64,000 nucleotides of DNA from Dyella thiooxydans (GTDB lineage: Bacteria > Pseudomonadota > Gammaproteobacteria > Xanthomonadales > Rhodanobacteraceae). Positions 48,416 through 58,196 of the stretch are shown piece by piece; the first letter of the stretch is position 1, and each line of letters starts with the position of its first letter. Made by a program: the position numbers and the translations under genes. The stretch spans positions 310,001 to 374,000 of the forward strand of contig NZ_CP014841.1 of assembly GCF_001641285.1 (NCBI RefSeq), given 5' to 3'. The notes under the pieces were generated by a model. The model was not told where the DNA came from. It made no database searches and worked only from the letters and a program-made list of their open reading frames with translations.

Positions 48416-49504
48416 GTGTCCAGCAACTCCTTCGGCAAGCTCTTCACCGTCACCACCTTCGGCGAAAGCCACGGCCCGGCCATCGGCTGCGTCGTGGATG
48501 GCTGCCCGCCCGGGCTCGCGATCGCCCCGGAGGACTTCCGCGCGGATCTGGAGCGTCGCGCCACCGGCCGTACCCGGCACACTTCGCAGCGACGCGAGGA
48601 CGACGACATCGAGATCCTGTCCGGGGTCTACGAGGGGCGCACTACCGGCACGCCAATCGCGCTGCTGATCCGCAACACCGACCAGCGCAGCAAGGACTAC
48701 GGCAACATCGTCGAGACCTTCCGCCCCGGTCACGCCGACTACACCTACTGGCAGAAATACGGCATCCGCGATCCGCGCGGTGGCGGACGCTCCTCGGCGC
48801 GCGAGACCACCATGCGCGTGGCGGCAGGCGTGATCGCCAGGAAATGGCTGGGCGAGCGGCACGGCGTGCGCGTGCGAGGCTACCTGTCCCAGCTGGGCGG
48901 GATCGTGCCGGCCGCCATCGATCTGGACGTGGTCGAGCAGAACCCGTTCTTCTGGCCGGACGCCGCCCAGGTGCCGGAGCTGGAGGCCTACATGGATGCG
49001 CTGCGCAAGTCCGGCGACTCGGTGGGGGCGCGGGTCACCGCGATCGCCGAGGGTGTGCCGCCGGGCTGGGGCGAGCCGATCTACGGCAAGCTCGATGGCG
49101 AGCTGGCCGCGGCGATGATGTCGATCAACGCGGTGAAGGGTGTGGAGATCGGTGACGGCTTCGCCGCCGTCTCCCAGCGCGGCACGCAGCATCGCGACGA
49201 AATTCGTTTGGACGGCTTTACGTCCAATCATGCCGGTGGCATCCTCGGCGGAATCAGTACCGGTCAGCCGGTGGTCGTCTCGGTGGCCTTCAAGCCGACC
49301 TCCAGCATCCTCGTCCCCGGGGCCAGCGTGAACCTTGCCGGCGAGCCGGTGGAGGTGGTGACCAAGGGGCGCCACGATCCCTGTGTCGGGATCCGCGCCA
49401 CGCCCATCGTCGAGGCCATGCTGGCCCTGGTGCTGATGGATCAGGCCCTGCGCCACCGTGCCCAGTGCGGCGATGTCGGCACGGTGCTTCCCCGCATTCC
49501 CTGA
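48416..49504 (+). CDS. aroC: Chorismate synthase
   Basis: A 362-residue FMN-dependent enzyme for the last shikimate step, EPSP to chorismate, which also feeds the trp genes further on. Signatures are [20 protein letters not shown] near residue 10, [20 protein letters not shown] near 60, [18 protein letters not shown] near 122 and [23 protein letters not shown] at 48416 is chosen as start ([10 protein letters not shown]), matching the family N-terminus. Confidence 0.97.
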   Translation: MSSNSFGKLFTVTTFGESHGPAIGCVVDGCPPGLAIAPEDFRADLERRATGRTRHTSQRREDDDIEILSGVYEGRTTGTPIALLIRNTDQRSKDYGNIVETFRPGHADYTYWQKYGIRDPRGGGRSSARETTMRVAAGVIARKWLGERHGVRVRGYLSQLGGIVPAAIDLDVVEQNPFFWPDAAQVPELEAYMDALRKSGDSVGARVTAIAEGVPPGWGEPIYGKLDGELAAAMMSINAVKGVEIGDGFAAVSQRGTQHRDEIRLDGFTSNHAGGILGGISTGQPVVVSVAFKPTSSILVPGASVNLAGEPVEVVTKGRHDPCVGIRATPIVEAMLALVLMDQALRHRAQCGDVGTVLPRIP

Positions 49505-49548
49505 GCGGCTGCGCGCCATGCGCGCCGCTCCTCGATCAGGCTTCCGGC

Positions 49549-50568
49549 ATGAGCAAACGTCTCAAGGTGTGGGTGTCGCGGCCACTGTTCGCCGACGTGC
49601 TGGCGCGGCTCGAGCAGTACGTGGACATCGACGCCGAGGCGGTGGAGCGGGTCCATGACGCGCAGGAGCTGAAGCAGCGCCTGGCCGCGGTGGATGGCGC
49701 GATCATCGGCCTGGCCGACCGGGTCGATGCCGCGACGCTCGCCGGTAATCATCGCCTCAAGGTGATCTCGAATCTCGCCGTGGGCTACAACAACCTCGAT
49801 GTCGAGGCGCTGACGAAGGCCGGCGTGCTCGCCTGCAATACGCCGGAAGTGCTCAACGAGACCACCGCCGACTATGCCTGGGCGTTGTTGCTGGCGGCTG
49901 CCCGAAGGGTCGGTGCCGCCGAGCGCTGGCTGCGCGCGGGGCGGTGGCGTGGCGCGATGCGCTTCGACGACTGGCTCGGCGTGGACCTGCACGGCAAGAC
50001 GCTCGGCATACTCGGTATGGGCCGGATCGGACAGGCGATCGCGCGCCGCGCCGGCGGCTTCGACATGCGCGTGCTGTACCACAACCGGAGCCGCCTGCCG
50101 GAGCTGGTCGAGCATGGATGCGCGGCGCACTGGGTGGATAAAGCTTCGCTGTTGCGGGAGTCGGACCACCTGGTGCTGGTGCTGCCGTACACCGCGGAGA
50201 ACCATCACATCATCGGTGCCGCCGAGCTGGCGTCGATGAAGCAGGGCAGCGTGCTGGTGAACATCGCCCGCGGCGGTCTGGTCGACGAGGCCGCGCTGGC
50301 GGCGGCGTTGCGCGAGGGACGGCTGGCCGCGGCAGGCCTGGACGTGTTCGAGGACGAGCCTGTGGTCCATCCGGACCTGCTGGCGCTCGAGCAGGTGGTG
50401 CTCAGCCCGCACCTGGGCAGCGCCAGCGCCGATACCCGCCGCAACATGGCCGGGCTGGCCGTGGACAATGTGCTGGCTGGCCTGGGTGTGGGCCCCGGGG
50501 CTGGCCGGCCGCCGGCACCGATCAACCCCCGCGTGCTGGCGATGAGGGAGCGTGGCGGTAAAGCGTGA
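49549..50568 (+). CDS. D-isomer specific 2-hydroxyacid dehydrogenase (glyoxylate/hydroxypyruvate reductase-like)
   Basis: A 339-residue NAD(P)-dependent dehydrogenase. The nucleotide motif is LGILGMGRIGQAIARRA near residue 150. The catalytic arginine is in NIARGGLVDE, the glutamate in FEDEPVVHP and the histidine in LSPHLGSAS near 290. The N-terminal KVISNLAVGYNNLDVEA is typical of GhrB-type enzymes. Substrate could be glyoxylate, hydroxypyruvate or another 2-ketoacid. The ATG at 49549 is preferred over a longer frame overlapping aroC. Confidence 0.9.
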   Translation: MSKRLKVWVSRPLFADVLARLEQYVDIDAEAVERVHDAQELKQRLAAVDGAIIGLADRVDAATLAGNHRLKVISNLAVGYNNLDVEALTKAGVLACNTPEVLNETTADYAWALLLAAARRVGAAERWLRAGRWRGAMRFDDWLGVDLHGKTLGILGMGRIGQAIARRAGGFDMRVLYHNRSRLPELVEHGCAAHWVDKASLLRESDHLVLVLPYTAENHHIIGAAELASMKQGSVLVNIARGGLVDEAALAAALREGRLAAAGLDVFEDEPVVHPDLLALEQVVLSPHLGSASADTRRNMAGLAVDNVLAGLGVGPGAGRPPAPINPRVLAMRERGGKA

Positions 50569-50597
50569 CCCGTTTCACGGCCGCGCAGTTGGTGCAT

Positions 50598-50625
50598 TTG
50601 AGTTGCGTTCCGCCCCGGCTAGATT
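50598..50625 (+). promoter_or_regulatory. Candidate sigma-70 promoter for asd
   Basis: TTGAGT and TAGATT are separated by 16 bp and lie about 70 bp before the asd ATG. Confidence 0.5.
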
Positions 50626-50691
50626 CCCGCGAATGCGGGAACGTCATTGGCCCGGCGGCCTTTTAGGACTTTCCTGGCAGACAGACCAATC

Positions 50692-51720
50692 ATGAGCAAG
50701 AAGAGCAGTTACAAGGTGGCGATGGTCGGTGCGACCGGCGCGGTGGGCGAAACCCTGCTGTCGATCCTGGCCGAGCGGGATTTCCCGGTGAGCGAGCTGG
50801 TGCCGCTGGCGAGCGAACGCTCGGCCGGAGGCCAGGTCGAGTTCGCCGGCAAGAAAGTCACCGTGCAGAACCTGGCCGACTATGACTTCGCCGGCGTCGA
50901 CATCGCCTTCTTCTCGGCGGGTGGCTCGGTCAGCCGCGAGCATGCACCGCGCGCCGCGGCGGCCGGCGCGGTGGTGATCGACAACACCTCGGAGTTCCGT
51001 TACCAGGACGACATCCCGCTGGTGGTCAGCGAGGTCAATCCGCACGCCATCGCCGATTACACCGTGCGCAACATCATCGCCAACCCGAACTGCTCGACCA
51101 TGGGCATGCTGGTGGCGCTGGCGCCGATCCACCGGGCGGTGGGCATCGAGCGGATCAACGTGGCGACCTACCAGTCGGTGTCCGGCGCCGGCCGCTCGGG
51201 CCTGGAGGAGCTGGGCAGGCAGACCGCGGCCCTGCTCAACTTCCAGGACGTGGAGCCGGGCAAGTTCCCCAAGCAGATCGCGTTCAACGTGATCCCGCAC
51301 ATCGACGAGTTCCAGGCCAACGGCTACACCAAGGAAGAGATGAAGATGGTCTGGGAGACGCGCAAGATCCTCGAGGACGCGTCGATCCAGGTAAACCCGA
51401 CCGCGGTGCGCGTGCCGGTGTTCTTCGGCCACTCCGAGGCCGTGCACATCGAGACCCGCGACAAGATCACCGCCGAGCAGGCGCGGGCGCTGCTGGAGCA
51501 GGCCGAGGGCGTGGTGGTGATCGACGAGCGCAAGGCCGGCGGCTACCCGACCCCGGTGGGCGACGCGGCCGGCAAGGATCCGGTCTACGTCGGCCGCATC
51601 CGCGAGGACATCTCGCACGAGCACGGACTGGACCTGTGGGTCGTGTCCGACAACATCCGCAAGGGCGCAGCGCTCAATGCCGTTCAGGTGGCCGAGCTGC
51701 TGGTCCGGGACTATCTGTAA
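50692..51720 (+). CDS. asd: Aspartate-semialdehyde dehydrogenase
   Basis: A 342-residue enzyme that makes aspartate semialdehyde for Lys, Met, Thr and diaminopimelate synthesis. The NADP loop is VAMVGATGAVGETLLSIL near residue 9. The catalytic cysteine is in IANPNCSTMGMLVAL near 130 and the histidine in VPVFFGHSEAVHIETRD near 247. Its own promoter lies upstream. A small coiled-coil gene and fimV follow, as in Pseudomonas and Xanthomonas. Confidence 0.97.
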   Translation: MSKKSSYKVAMVGATGAVGETLLSILAERDFPVSELVPLASERSAGGQVEFAGKKVTVQNLADYDFAGVDIAFFSAGGSVSREHAPRAAAAGAVVIDNTSEFRYQDDIPLVVSEVNPHAIADYTVRNIIANPNCSTMGMLVALAPIHRAVGIERINVATYQSVSGAGRSGLEELGRQTAALLNFQDVEPGKFPKQIAFNVIPHIDEFQANGYTKEEMKMVWETRKILEDASIQVNPTAVRVPVFFGHSEAVHIETRDKITAEQARALLEQAEGVVVIDERKAGGYPTPVGDAAGKDPVYVGRIREDISHEHGLDLWVVSDNIRKGAALNAVQVAELLVRDYL

Positions 51721-51732
51721 GAGGGTGGATCG

Positions 51733-52035
51733 ATGATGCGTCCGGGTCCGATGTTTTCGCTGGTCTTCGGCGGCCTGCTGTCCGCGGGAGTGGCGGCGGC
51801 CTCGGGCGTATCGCCGCCGCATGATGCGGGGAAGGCCAGTCTGGCCAAGGCCCATCAGGCAGAGGCCAGCCATGCTGCCGAGGTCGCCCGGCTGAAGCAC
51901 CGGGTGGCCGAGCAGGAGGCGCGCAGCCGCCAGGCGAGCCAGCGGCTGCGCGAGCAGGACCAGGCGCTGGAACGCCTGCATCGCGAGCTCAAGGCGGCCG
52001 GAGTGTCCGATGACGCGGTCGCCACCGGCCCCTGA
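51733..52035 (+). CDS. Small exported coiled-coil hypothetical protein
   Basis: A 100-residue protein with a probable signal peptide (MFSLVFGGLLSAGVAAASG, after MMRPGP), then an uninterrupted coiled coil (AEVARLKHRVAEQEARSRQA, near residues 48-67). AGAGGGTGG precedes the ATG. It starts 12 bp after asd, so it is probably co-transcribed with it, and precedes fimV. No family is recognised. Confidence 0.65.
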   Translation: MMRPGPMFSLVFGGLLSAGVAAASGVSPPHDAGKASLAKAHQAEASHAAEVARLKHRVAEQEARSRQASQRLREQDQALERLHRELKAAGVSDDAVATGP

Positions 52036-52196
52036 TCGGGCACAATAATGAGAAGCTGGCGCAGAAACATCGTGCAAGTGGTCGCCGCGCCTATTGTTGA
52101 TTGGCTGGCATATAACTAAAGTGGCGCGTCATTCAGGCGGTAGTCGCAGCTTGCGGCCACCGGGTTAAGCGTCACGGGGAGTCCGGGGGAAACGCG

Positions 52197-54503
52197 ATGA
52201 ATCGTTCGTTGAAACTGTCTTTGATGCTGGCGCTGGCGCTGGGGAGCAGCCAGGCGGCAGCGCTCGAGCTGGGCCAGATCCAGGTGAAATCGGCGCTGGG
52301 ACAGCCGCTGGTGGCGGAAATCCCGGTGACGCCCGAGGGGGCGGGGGATCTGCGCAATCTCAGCGCCAAGCTGGCTTCGGACGCGGATTTCATGCGCGCC
52401 GGCATTACCGACGGCCGGACCTCGGTTCCGCTGAGTTTCGCCATCGTCAATGGCCCGCACGGCACCAAGCTGATCCGTATCACCAGTACCGAGGCGATCA
52501 ACGATCCCTACCTCGATCTGCTGGTCGAGGTGGACAACGCCTCCGGCAAGAGCCTGCGCGAATACACCATCCTGCTCGATCCGCCGGGCATGGCATCGGC
52601 CCCGCCGGCCACCCGCGCCCCGGCGCCGTCCCGCAAGGCGCCGTCCCGGGCTGCCGCGCCTGCTCCCGCTGCCGCGCCGCAGGTGGCTGCGAACGGTCAG
52701 ATCGGTCCGGTACAGAGCGGACAGACGCTGTCGGCCATCGCCGCCAAGGTGCGGCCGGACGGTGTCGACCTGAACCAGATGCTGCTGGCGTTGAAGCAGT
52801 CCAATCCGGACGCGTTCTATCGCGACAACATCAACGCGCTCAAGCGCGGCGCCGTGTTGCGCGTGCCCAGCGCCGAGGAGGCCCGCGCCACCTCGATCGC
52901 CGCGGCGATGGCCGAAGTGCGTCGGCAGAACAGCGACTGGCGCGCGGGCACCGTCTCTGCGCCGACCAACGTGGCCGACGCCGGCACCCGGGCTTCGGCT
53001 TCGAGCTCGCCGACGGCGCCTGCGACCAAGGCCAGCGACCATCTCGAGTTGCTACCGTCCGCCAAGGGCAGCAAGGGTGCCAGCGCTGGCGGCGGCAAGG
53101 CCGCCGACCTGCGTCGGGATCTGCAGCAGAGCCAGGAGAGCGTGGCCAACCTGCAGCAGCAGAGTGCCGATCTCCGCTCGCGCCTGAAGGATCTGGAAGA
53201 CATCAACGGCAAGAACCAGCGTCTGCTGGCACTCAAGGACAGCGAGATCGCCGAGTTGCAGCGCAAGCTGGCCGAAGCCCGCAATGGCGCCCCGGCGAGT
53301 GAGCCGGTCGCCGCCCCGGCTCCGGCGCCCATGTCCGCGCCTGCGACCATGGCCAGTGTCGCCAAGCCGGCTCAGGCGACGGCGCCGCTGCAGCCGGCTT
53401 CGGCATCGACGGCCCCTGCTGGCAGCGCAGCTCCGGTGTCGGCATCCACCGCCGGCGCTCCCGCTTCCGCCGCGAGCGTGCCGTCCGCAGCCAGGCCGCA
53501 GGCGAGCGCGCCGGTCGCCAAGCCCGTGGAGAAGCCGGCAACAAAGCCCGTGCCGGCGAAGGTTGCGCCCAGGCCCGTGGCGACCGAAGAGCCCTGGTAC
53601 ATGCAGACCTGGGCGTGGGCGTGGGCGGCCGGTGGCGGTGCCATCGTGCTGCTGCTGCTCCTCCTCCTGCGCGGCCGGCGCAGCAAGGCTCCGGCCAAGA
53701 GCACGTCCTCGCTGGCCGACCGCTTCGGCTCGGTGCCTCCGCTGGATGACAGCGGCAGCAGCGATCCCGACCAGGACGAGCTGCTCGATCAGCTTGCCGA
53801 GCACCCCGATGACATCAGCCTGCACCTGGAGCTGGTCAGCCTGTACTACCACCGTCGTGACGTGGAGCATTTCGAGGCTGCCGCGGAGGCGATGTACGCA
53901 CACATCAGCGATCCGCAGCAGTCCGAATGGCAGGACGTGGCGGCGATGGGCGAGGATCTGGTGCCGGGCCACCCGCTGTTCGCCGGTGTGGACACATCTG
54001 TGCCCGAGTCCGAGCGCGCCCCGCTGGGCGGCTTCAACCTCGACGAGCCGGCCGAAGACCTGCACGAGGGCGCCCCGGTACCGCCGCCGATGCCGTCCGG
54101 CCCGTCCAAGATCAGCGAGTACCACTTCGACTTCAACCTCACTCCCCGCCCCGGTGCGCAGGTCGATGCCGGGCACCACGAGGAGCCGGGCGAGCAGGCT
54201 GAAGAGCATCCGCTCGGCACCATGGACGAGAGCCTGTCGCTGGATTCGCTCGCCAATGAACCGGCAGCGGCTCCGGCCGGCGAGGCGGACGAACTGCCGG
54301 CATGGCAGCCGTCCGAGGGCGGTGGCGACTTCGAGATGGGCGAGTTCAGCGACGATCCGATCGACACCAAGCTCGACCTGGCCCGCGCCTACCTCGACAT
54401 GGGCGACGCCGATGGCGCCCGCGCCATGCTGGAGGAAGTGCTGGCCGAGGGCACGCAGATGCAGCGCGATACCGCGCGACGCCTGCTCGACGGCATCGCC
54501 TGA
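52197..54503 (+). CDS. fimV: FimV-like peptidoglycan-binding pilus assembly protein
   Basis: A 768-residue FimV. A signal peptide and LELGQIQVKSALGQPLVAEI open the periplasmic part. A LysM-like motif (VQSGQTLSAIAAKVRPDGVD, near residue 170) is followed by a coiled coil (SQESVANLQQQSADLRSRLK, near 305). A long Ala/Pro region leads to one membrane helix (WAWAAGGGAIVLLLLLLLRG, near 470). The acidic cytoplasmic part ends in the FimV C-terminal TPR domain (DTKLDLARAYLDMGDADGAR). FimV supports type IV pilus assembly, twitching and polar signalling. Confidence 0.94.
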   Translation: MNRSLKLSLMLALALGSSQAAALELGQIQVKSALGQPLVAEIPVTPEGAGDLRNLSAKLASDADFMRAGITDGRTSVPLSFAIVNGPHGTKLIRITSTEAINDPYLDLLVEVDNASGKSLREYTILLDPPGMASAPPATRAPAPSRKAPSRAAAPAPAAAPQVAANGQIGPVQSGQTLSAIAAKVRPDGVDLNQMLLALKQSNPDAFYRDNINALKRGAVLRVPSAEEARATSIAAAMAEVRRQNSDWRAGTVSAPTNVADAGTRASASSSPTAPATKASDHLELLPSAKGSKGASAGGGKAADLRRDLQQSQESVANLQQQSADLRSRLKDLEDINGKNQRLLALKDSEIAELQRKLAEARNGAPASEPVAAPAPAPMSAPATMASVAKPAQATAPLQPASASTAPAGSAAPVSASTAGAPASAASVPSAARPQASAPVAKPVEKPATKPVPAKVAPRPVATEEPWYMQTWAWAWAAGGGAIVLLLLLLLRGRRSKAPAKSTSSLADRFGSVPPLDDSGSSDPDQDELLDQLAEHPDDISLHLELVSLYYHRRDVEHFEAAAEAMYAHISDPQQSEWQDVAAMGEDLVPGHPLFAGVDTSVPESERAPLGGFNLDEPAEDLHEGAPVPPPMPSGPSKISEYHFDFNLTPRPGAQVDAGHHEEPGEQAEEHPLGTMDESLSLDSLANEPAAAPAGEADELPAWQPSEGGGDFEMGEFSDDPIDTKLDLARAYLDMGDADGARAMLEEVLAEGTQMQRDTARRLLDGIA

Positions 54504-54524
54504 CCGGTTCGCCCGCGTGACCCG

Positions 54525-54563
54525 AGCCCGGATCGACCCTGCGTCGGTCCGGGCTTTTTCTTG
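54525..54563 (+). terminator. Rho-independent terminator after fimV
   Basis: AGCCCGGA pairs with TCCGGGCT, followed by TTTTTCTT. It ends the asd-fimV transcript about 20 bp after the stop and lies before truA. Confidence 0.85.
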
Positions 54564-54609
54564 CCGGCTGCTATGCTCGGCGCCCGTTTGACCGCAGCTT
54601 CCCTCCCGC

Positions 54610-55377
54610 ATGCGCATTGCCCTGGGCATCGAATACGACGGCACCGACTTCTCCGGCTGGCAGCGGCTGAGCCATCGGGACAGCGTGCAGGGCGCGCTGG
54701 AGAAGGCGCTGTCGTTCGTTGCCGCGCAGCCGGTCGACGTGACCTGCGCAGGTCGCACCGATGCCGGGGTGCATGGCCGTTGCCAGGTGGTGCATTTCGA
54801 TACCGACGTCCGACGCGATCCGCGCGGCTGGGTGCTGGGGGCCTGTTCCAACCTGCCGACCTCGGTGGCGGTGCTGTGGGCGCAGGAGGTTTCCGACGAA
54901 TTCCACGCCCGCTTTTCCGCGCGCAGCCGGCGCTACTGCTACCGCATCCTCAACCGGCCGGTGCGGGCGGCGCTGGATGCGCGCTACGTGACCTGGGAGC
55001 GCCATCCGCTCGACGCCGCGCGCATGCACGAGGCCGCGCAGGCGCTGGTCGGCGAGCACGATTTCACCGCCTTCCGCGCGATCGCCTGCCAGGCCGCCCA
55101 CGCGCGGCGCGAGGTGCTCGCCGTGTCGGTACGTCGCGAGGACGAGCAGGTGATCGTGGAGATCGAGGCCAACGCCTTCCTGCACCACATGGTGCGCAAC
55201 ATCGTCGGTTCGCTGCTGCCGATCGGCCGCGGTGAACAGCCCATCGATTGGATGGGTGAGCTGTTGGCCGGCCGCAACCGCGAGGTCGCCGGTCCGACCG
55301 CGCCGTCGTCGGGACTCACATTCATCGGTCCACGCTACGAGGCGCTTTGGGGCCTGCCGGCGGAGGTGAGCCAGTGA
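54610..55377 (+). CDS. truA: tRNA pseudouridine(38-40) synthase
   Basis: A 255-residue TruA that isomerises U38-U40 in the tRNA anticodon arm. The start [20 protein letters not shown] is canonical. The catalytic aspartate is in [20 protein letters not shown] near residue 53. The C-terminal domain has [20 protein letters not shown]. Its TGA overlaps the trpF GTG. Confidence 0.96.
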   Translation: MRIALGIEYDGTDFSGWQRLSHRDSVQGALEKALSFVAAQPVDVTCAGRTDAGVHGRCQVVHFDTDVRRDPRGWVLGACSNLPTSVAVLWAQEVSDEFHARFSARSRRYCYRILNRPVRAALDARYVTWERHPLDAARMHEAAQALVGEHDFTAFRAIACQAAHARREVLAVSVRREDEQVIVEIEANAFLHHMVRNIVGSLLPIGRGEQPIDWMGELLAGRNREVAGPTAPSSGLTFIGPRYEALWGLPAEVSQ

Positions 55378-56015
55378 GGCGGACACGGATCAAGTGCTGC
55401 GGGATGACCCGCGTCGAGGACGCACGGCTCGCCGCCGAGCTCGGCGCCGATGCGATCGGCGTGGTGATCACCGCGCGCAGCAAGCGCCGGGTCGAGCTGG
55501 CGCAGGCACGGGCGATCGTCGCCGCGATGCCGCCGTTCGTGACCACCGTGGCGCTGCTGATGGACGACAGCGCCGAGACCGTGCGCGCGGTGATCGAGCA
55601 GGTGCAGCCGGATCTGCTGCAGTTCCATGGCAACGAGAGCGACGCGTGGTGCGCGCAGTTCGGGCGTCCGTACCTGAAGGCCGTCGCCATGGGCGAGGGC
55701 GCCGCGGCACTGCCGCGCCTGCGTGACTACCCGCGTGCATCCGGCCTGTTGCTCGACGGCCACGGCCTGGGCGAGCCCGGCGGCAGCGGCAAGGCGTTCG
55801 ACTGGTCGCTGATGCCGGCCGACCTGCCGCAGCCGCTGCTGCTGGCCGGCGGCCTGCACGCGGGCAATGTCGGCGAGGCGATCCGCGTGGCTCGGCCGTG
55901 GGCGGTGGACGTGGCCAGCGGCATCGAGGCCTCGCCCGGCATCAAGGATCCGCAGCGGCTGAAGGACTTCATCGCGGCGGTGCGCGCCGTGGACCGAGGA
56001 GGGGCAGCGTCATGA
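55374..56015 (+). CDS. trpF: Phosphoribosylanthranilate isomerase
   Basis: A 213-residue TIM barrel for the third step of tryptophan synthesis. Motifs are [20 protein letters not shown] with the catalytic cysteine near residue 8, [20 protein letters not shown] near 80, the aspartate in [20 protein letters not shown] near 126, and the phosphate-binding [20 protein letters not shown] at 55374 overlaps the truA stop as GTGA. A cupin-like gene follows with an ATGA overlap, so trpF is split from trpBA. Confidence 0.95.
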   Translation: MRRTRIKCCGMTRVEDARLAAELGADAIGVVITARSKRRVELAQARAIVAAMPPFVTTVALLMDDSAETVRAVIEQVQPDLLQFHGNESDAWCAQFGRPYLKAVAMGEGAAALPRLRDYPRASGLLLDGHGLGEPGGSGKAFDWSLMPADLPQPLLLAGGLHAGNVGEAIRVARPWAVDVASGIEASPGIKDPQRLKDFIAAVRAVDRGGAAS

Positions 56016-57046
56016 GTCATGTTTCCAGCACGGCGCCGGCACCGGCCGCGATGGAGGAAGTCCGGGTCGATGCGGATCATCCGTTCGATCCAGGCATCCT
56101 GCTCGGCCGGGAACGTCCGCTGGCGATCCGCGGGCTGGTGCGCGACTGGCCGATCGTGAAGCTCGCGCTGCAGTCGGACACCGCCTTCGCGCAACGCCTG
56201 GCCGAGCTGGACAACGGCGCCGACGTCAGCACCCTGATGGTGGCACCGGAAGCCGACGGCATCGTCGGCTATTCGGCGGATCTGGGCCAGATGAACTACC
56301 AGCACTTCAAGGTGCCGGTCACCCTGGGTCTGCAGCGGCTGGCCAGCTACAGCCGGCGAGAGCACGCGCCGGCGCTGGTGATCCAGAGCGCGCGCGTGCG
56401 CGACTGCCTGCCCGGGCTGCTGGAAGACCATCGCCTGCCGTTTCTCGATCCTGCGGTGGAGCCGCGCCTGTGGGTGGGCAACAAGGCCACCACGCCCACC
56501 CATTTCGACTCGATGCGCAACATCGCCTGCGTGCTGTGCGGCGCGCGGCGCTTCACCCTGTTTCCGCCGGAACAACTGCCCAACCTCTACATCGGTCCGC
56601 TGGACTTCGCGCCGACCGGCGCGGCGATCAGCATGGCGCGGCTGGACCGTCCCGACGATCCGCGCTACCCGCGACTGAAACAGGCGCTGGCCTCGGCGCA
56701 GGTGGCCGAGCTGCACCCTGGCGACGCGATCTACATCCCGTCGCTGTGGTGGCACAACGTGGAGTCGCTGCAACGGCTCAATGCCCTGATGAACTACTGG
56801 TGGAACTCGACGGACGCGCCTGGCTACAACTCCGGCCACGGGCGCGCCGCACTGTTCCATTGCCTGCTGGCTTTCCGCGAACTGCCGGCGGCGGAACGCG
56901 AACAGTGGCGCCGGATGCTGGACTACTACGTATTCGGCGATGAAGACGTCGCGGCGCACATTCCCGAGCAGCGGCGTGGCGTGTTGGGGCCACAGACACC
57001 AGAGATCGTGGAGAAGCTGAAGGAAGGCGCGCGGCAGAATCTGTAA
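56012..57046 (+). CDS. Cupin-like (JmjC/cupin_8) Fe(II) oxygenase-type protein
   Basis: A 344-residue JmjC-like cupin. The likely iron triad is His and Asp of THFDSMRNIACVLCG near residue 167 and the later His of IPSLWWHNVESL near 249. The N-terminal part has RPLAIRGLVRDWPIVKLAL, typical of cupin_8 proteins. Family members are 2-oxoglutarate hydroxylases of proteins or small molecules. The substrate is unknown. It overlaps trpF by 4 bp and is the last plus-strand gene before the LysR regulator. Confidence 0.85.
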   Translation: MSHVSSTAPAPAAMEEVRVDADHPFDPGILLGRERPLAIRGLVRDWPIVKLALQSDTAFAQRLAELDNGADVSTLMVAPEADGIVGYSADLGQMNYQHFKVPVTLGLQRLASYSRREHAPALVIQSARVRDCLPGLLEDHRLPFLDPAVEPRLWVGNKATTPTHFDSMRNIACVLCGARRFTLFPPEQLPNLYIGPLDFAPTGAAISMARLDRPDDPRYPRLKQALASAQVAELHPGDAIYIPSLWWHNVESLQRLNALMNYWWNSTDAPGYNSGHGRAALFHCLLAFRELPAAEREQWRRMLDYYVFGDEDVAAHIPEQRRGVLGPQTPEIVEKLKEGARQNL

Positions 57047-57176
57047 GCCCGGGCGTCATGCAGCCGCCTTGCGGTCCCGGTGTGCGGGAACCTTGCCGCG
57101 AGTGTTCGCCGGAGGCCCGGGTTTCTCCCTGATGGCTTGCGATTGGTGGACCGGATTCGCGCCACCGGGAAAGCGC

Positions 57177-58070
57177 TCAGGTAGCGGCCAACTCGCCGCG
57201 CAGCCATCGTGCCAAGGCCGGGAGTCGCGGATCCTCGCTGCCTCGCGCCGAGACCAGTGCCCAGCATGCGGAGGTCGGGTGGAACCCCCAGGGGGCCAGC
57301 AATCGGCCGTCGGCGAGATCGTCGGCCACCAGTGGCTGCGGCGCGATCGCCACGCCCAGGCCCGCCGCGGCGGCTTCCAGCAGGAAGTACAGATGGGGCA
57401 GCGCCTGGGTCTGTTGCAGCGAGGCGGGCGGCAGCCCCGTGGCGCGCGCCCACTCCGGCCAGGCCTGCGGGCGCGAGGCGGTATACAGCAACGGTTCGTC
57501 ACGCAGCGCGCTGACGGGGGATTCGCGCAGGCGCTCGGCGCCGGGGTAGCGCGGGCTGAGTACCGGGCCGATCCGTTCCGGCGCCAGTTCGTGGACCTGC
57601 CAGCCGGCAGGCCAGGGTGGCGCGGCCAGCAGCAGGGCGGCGTCCACTTCTGCCAGATGGTCGGCGACGGGTTCCTCCTGCACCGCCAGATGCAGGGGCA
57701 GGGTGGGCAGCTCGTGGCGCAGGCGCTCCATCCGTGGAATCACCCAGCGCGCGAGCACGCTGCCCGGGCAGCCGAGCACGAAGGCCGCCGAGGCGCGAGT
57801 GTGGCGCAATTGCTGCCAGCCCTCGCGCAGTTGCCCGAACGCGGTGCTGCATTGCTCGTGCAGCTGCTGGCCGACCGTGGTGAGTGCGATCCCGCGGCCT
57901 TCCCGGGTGAACAGTGGCTGGCCCAGCGCCTCTTCCAGCACGCGCACTTGCCGGCTTACCGCACCGTGGGTCACGTGCAGCTCCCGCGCAGCGAGGCTCA
58001 TGCTGCCCAGTCGCGCGGCGGCTTCGAAGGTACGCAGGGCATTGAGTGGGGGCAGGTCACGCGCGCTCAT
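57177..58070 (-). CDS. LysR-family regulator (TrpI/GcvA-like)
   Basis: A 297-residue LysR-type regulator. The N-terminal helix-turn-helix is FEAAARLGSMSLAARELHVT near residue 15 with GAVSRQVRVLEEALGQPLFT following. The remainder is the substrate-binding fold. It is divergent from trpB with 126 bp between the starts, the position of trpI in Pseudomonas and relatives, where TrpI with indoleglycerol phosphate activates trpBA. That role is inferred from position. A palindrome lies immediately before its ATG. Confidence 0.88.
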   Translation of the reverse strand: MSARDLPPLNALRTFEAAARLGSMSLAARELHVTHGAVSRQVRVLEEALGQPLFTREGRGIALTTVGQQLHEQCSTAFGQLREGWQQLRHTRASAAFVLGCPGSVLARWVIPRMERLRHELPTLPLHLAVQEEPVADHLAEVDAALLLAAPPWPAGWQVHELAPERIGPVLSPRYPGAERLRESPVSALRDEPLLYTASRPQAWPEWARATGLPPASLQQTQALPHLYFLLEAAAAGLGVAIAPQPLVADDLADGRLLAPWGFHPTSACWALVSARGSEDPRLPALARWLRGELAAT

Positions 58071-58091
58071 GTGTGATATTTACTCACATAT
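58069..58091. promoter_or_regulatory. Candidate LysR operator between the regulator and trpB
   Basis: TGTGA and TCACA flank seven bases, and the symmetry extends to 8-bp arms with one mismatch, with a T-N11-A core. It overlaps the start codon of the LysR gene and lies about 105 bp before trpB, which suits autoregulation. The sequence is notably AT-rich against its surroundings. Confidence 0.6.
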
Positions 58092-58196
58092 CGTTGCGAA
58101 CTTCTCGCTTTTTCTCCGGCCGTGGCCGGCCTATGCTGGGCACCTTGCCGGTTTGCCGGACCAGCACGTCGCAGTTTTTCGCACAGGAATATCGCC

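Noticed and set aside
57047-57176. Gap between the cupin gene and the LysR gene as a hidden gene or RNA
   Set aside because: Only short GCCCGGG and CCCGG inverted fragments; no convincing terminator, REP copy or coding frame.
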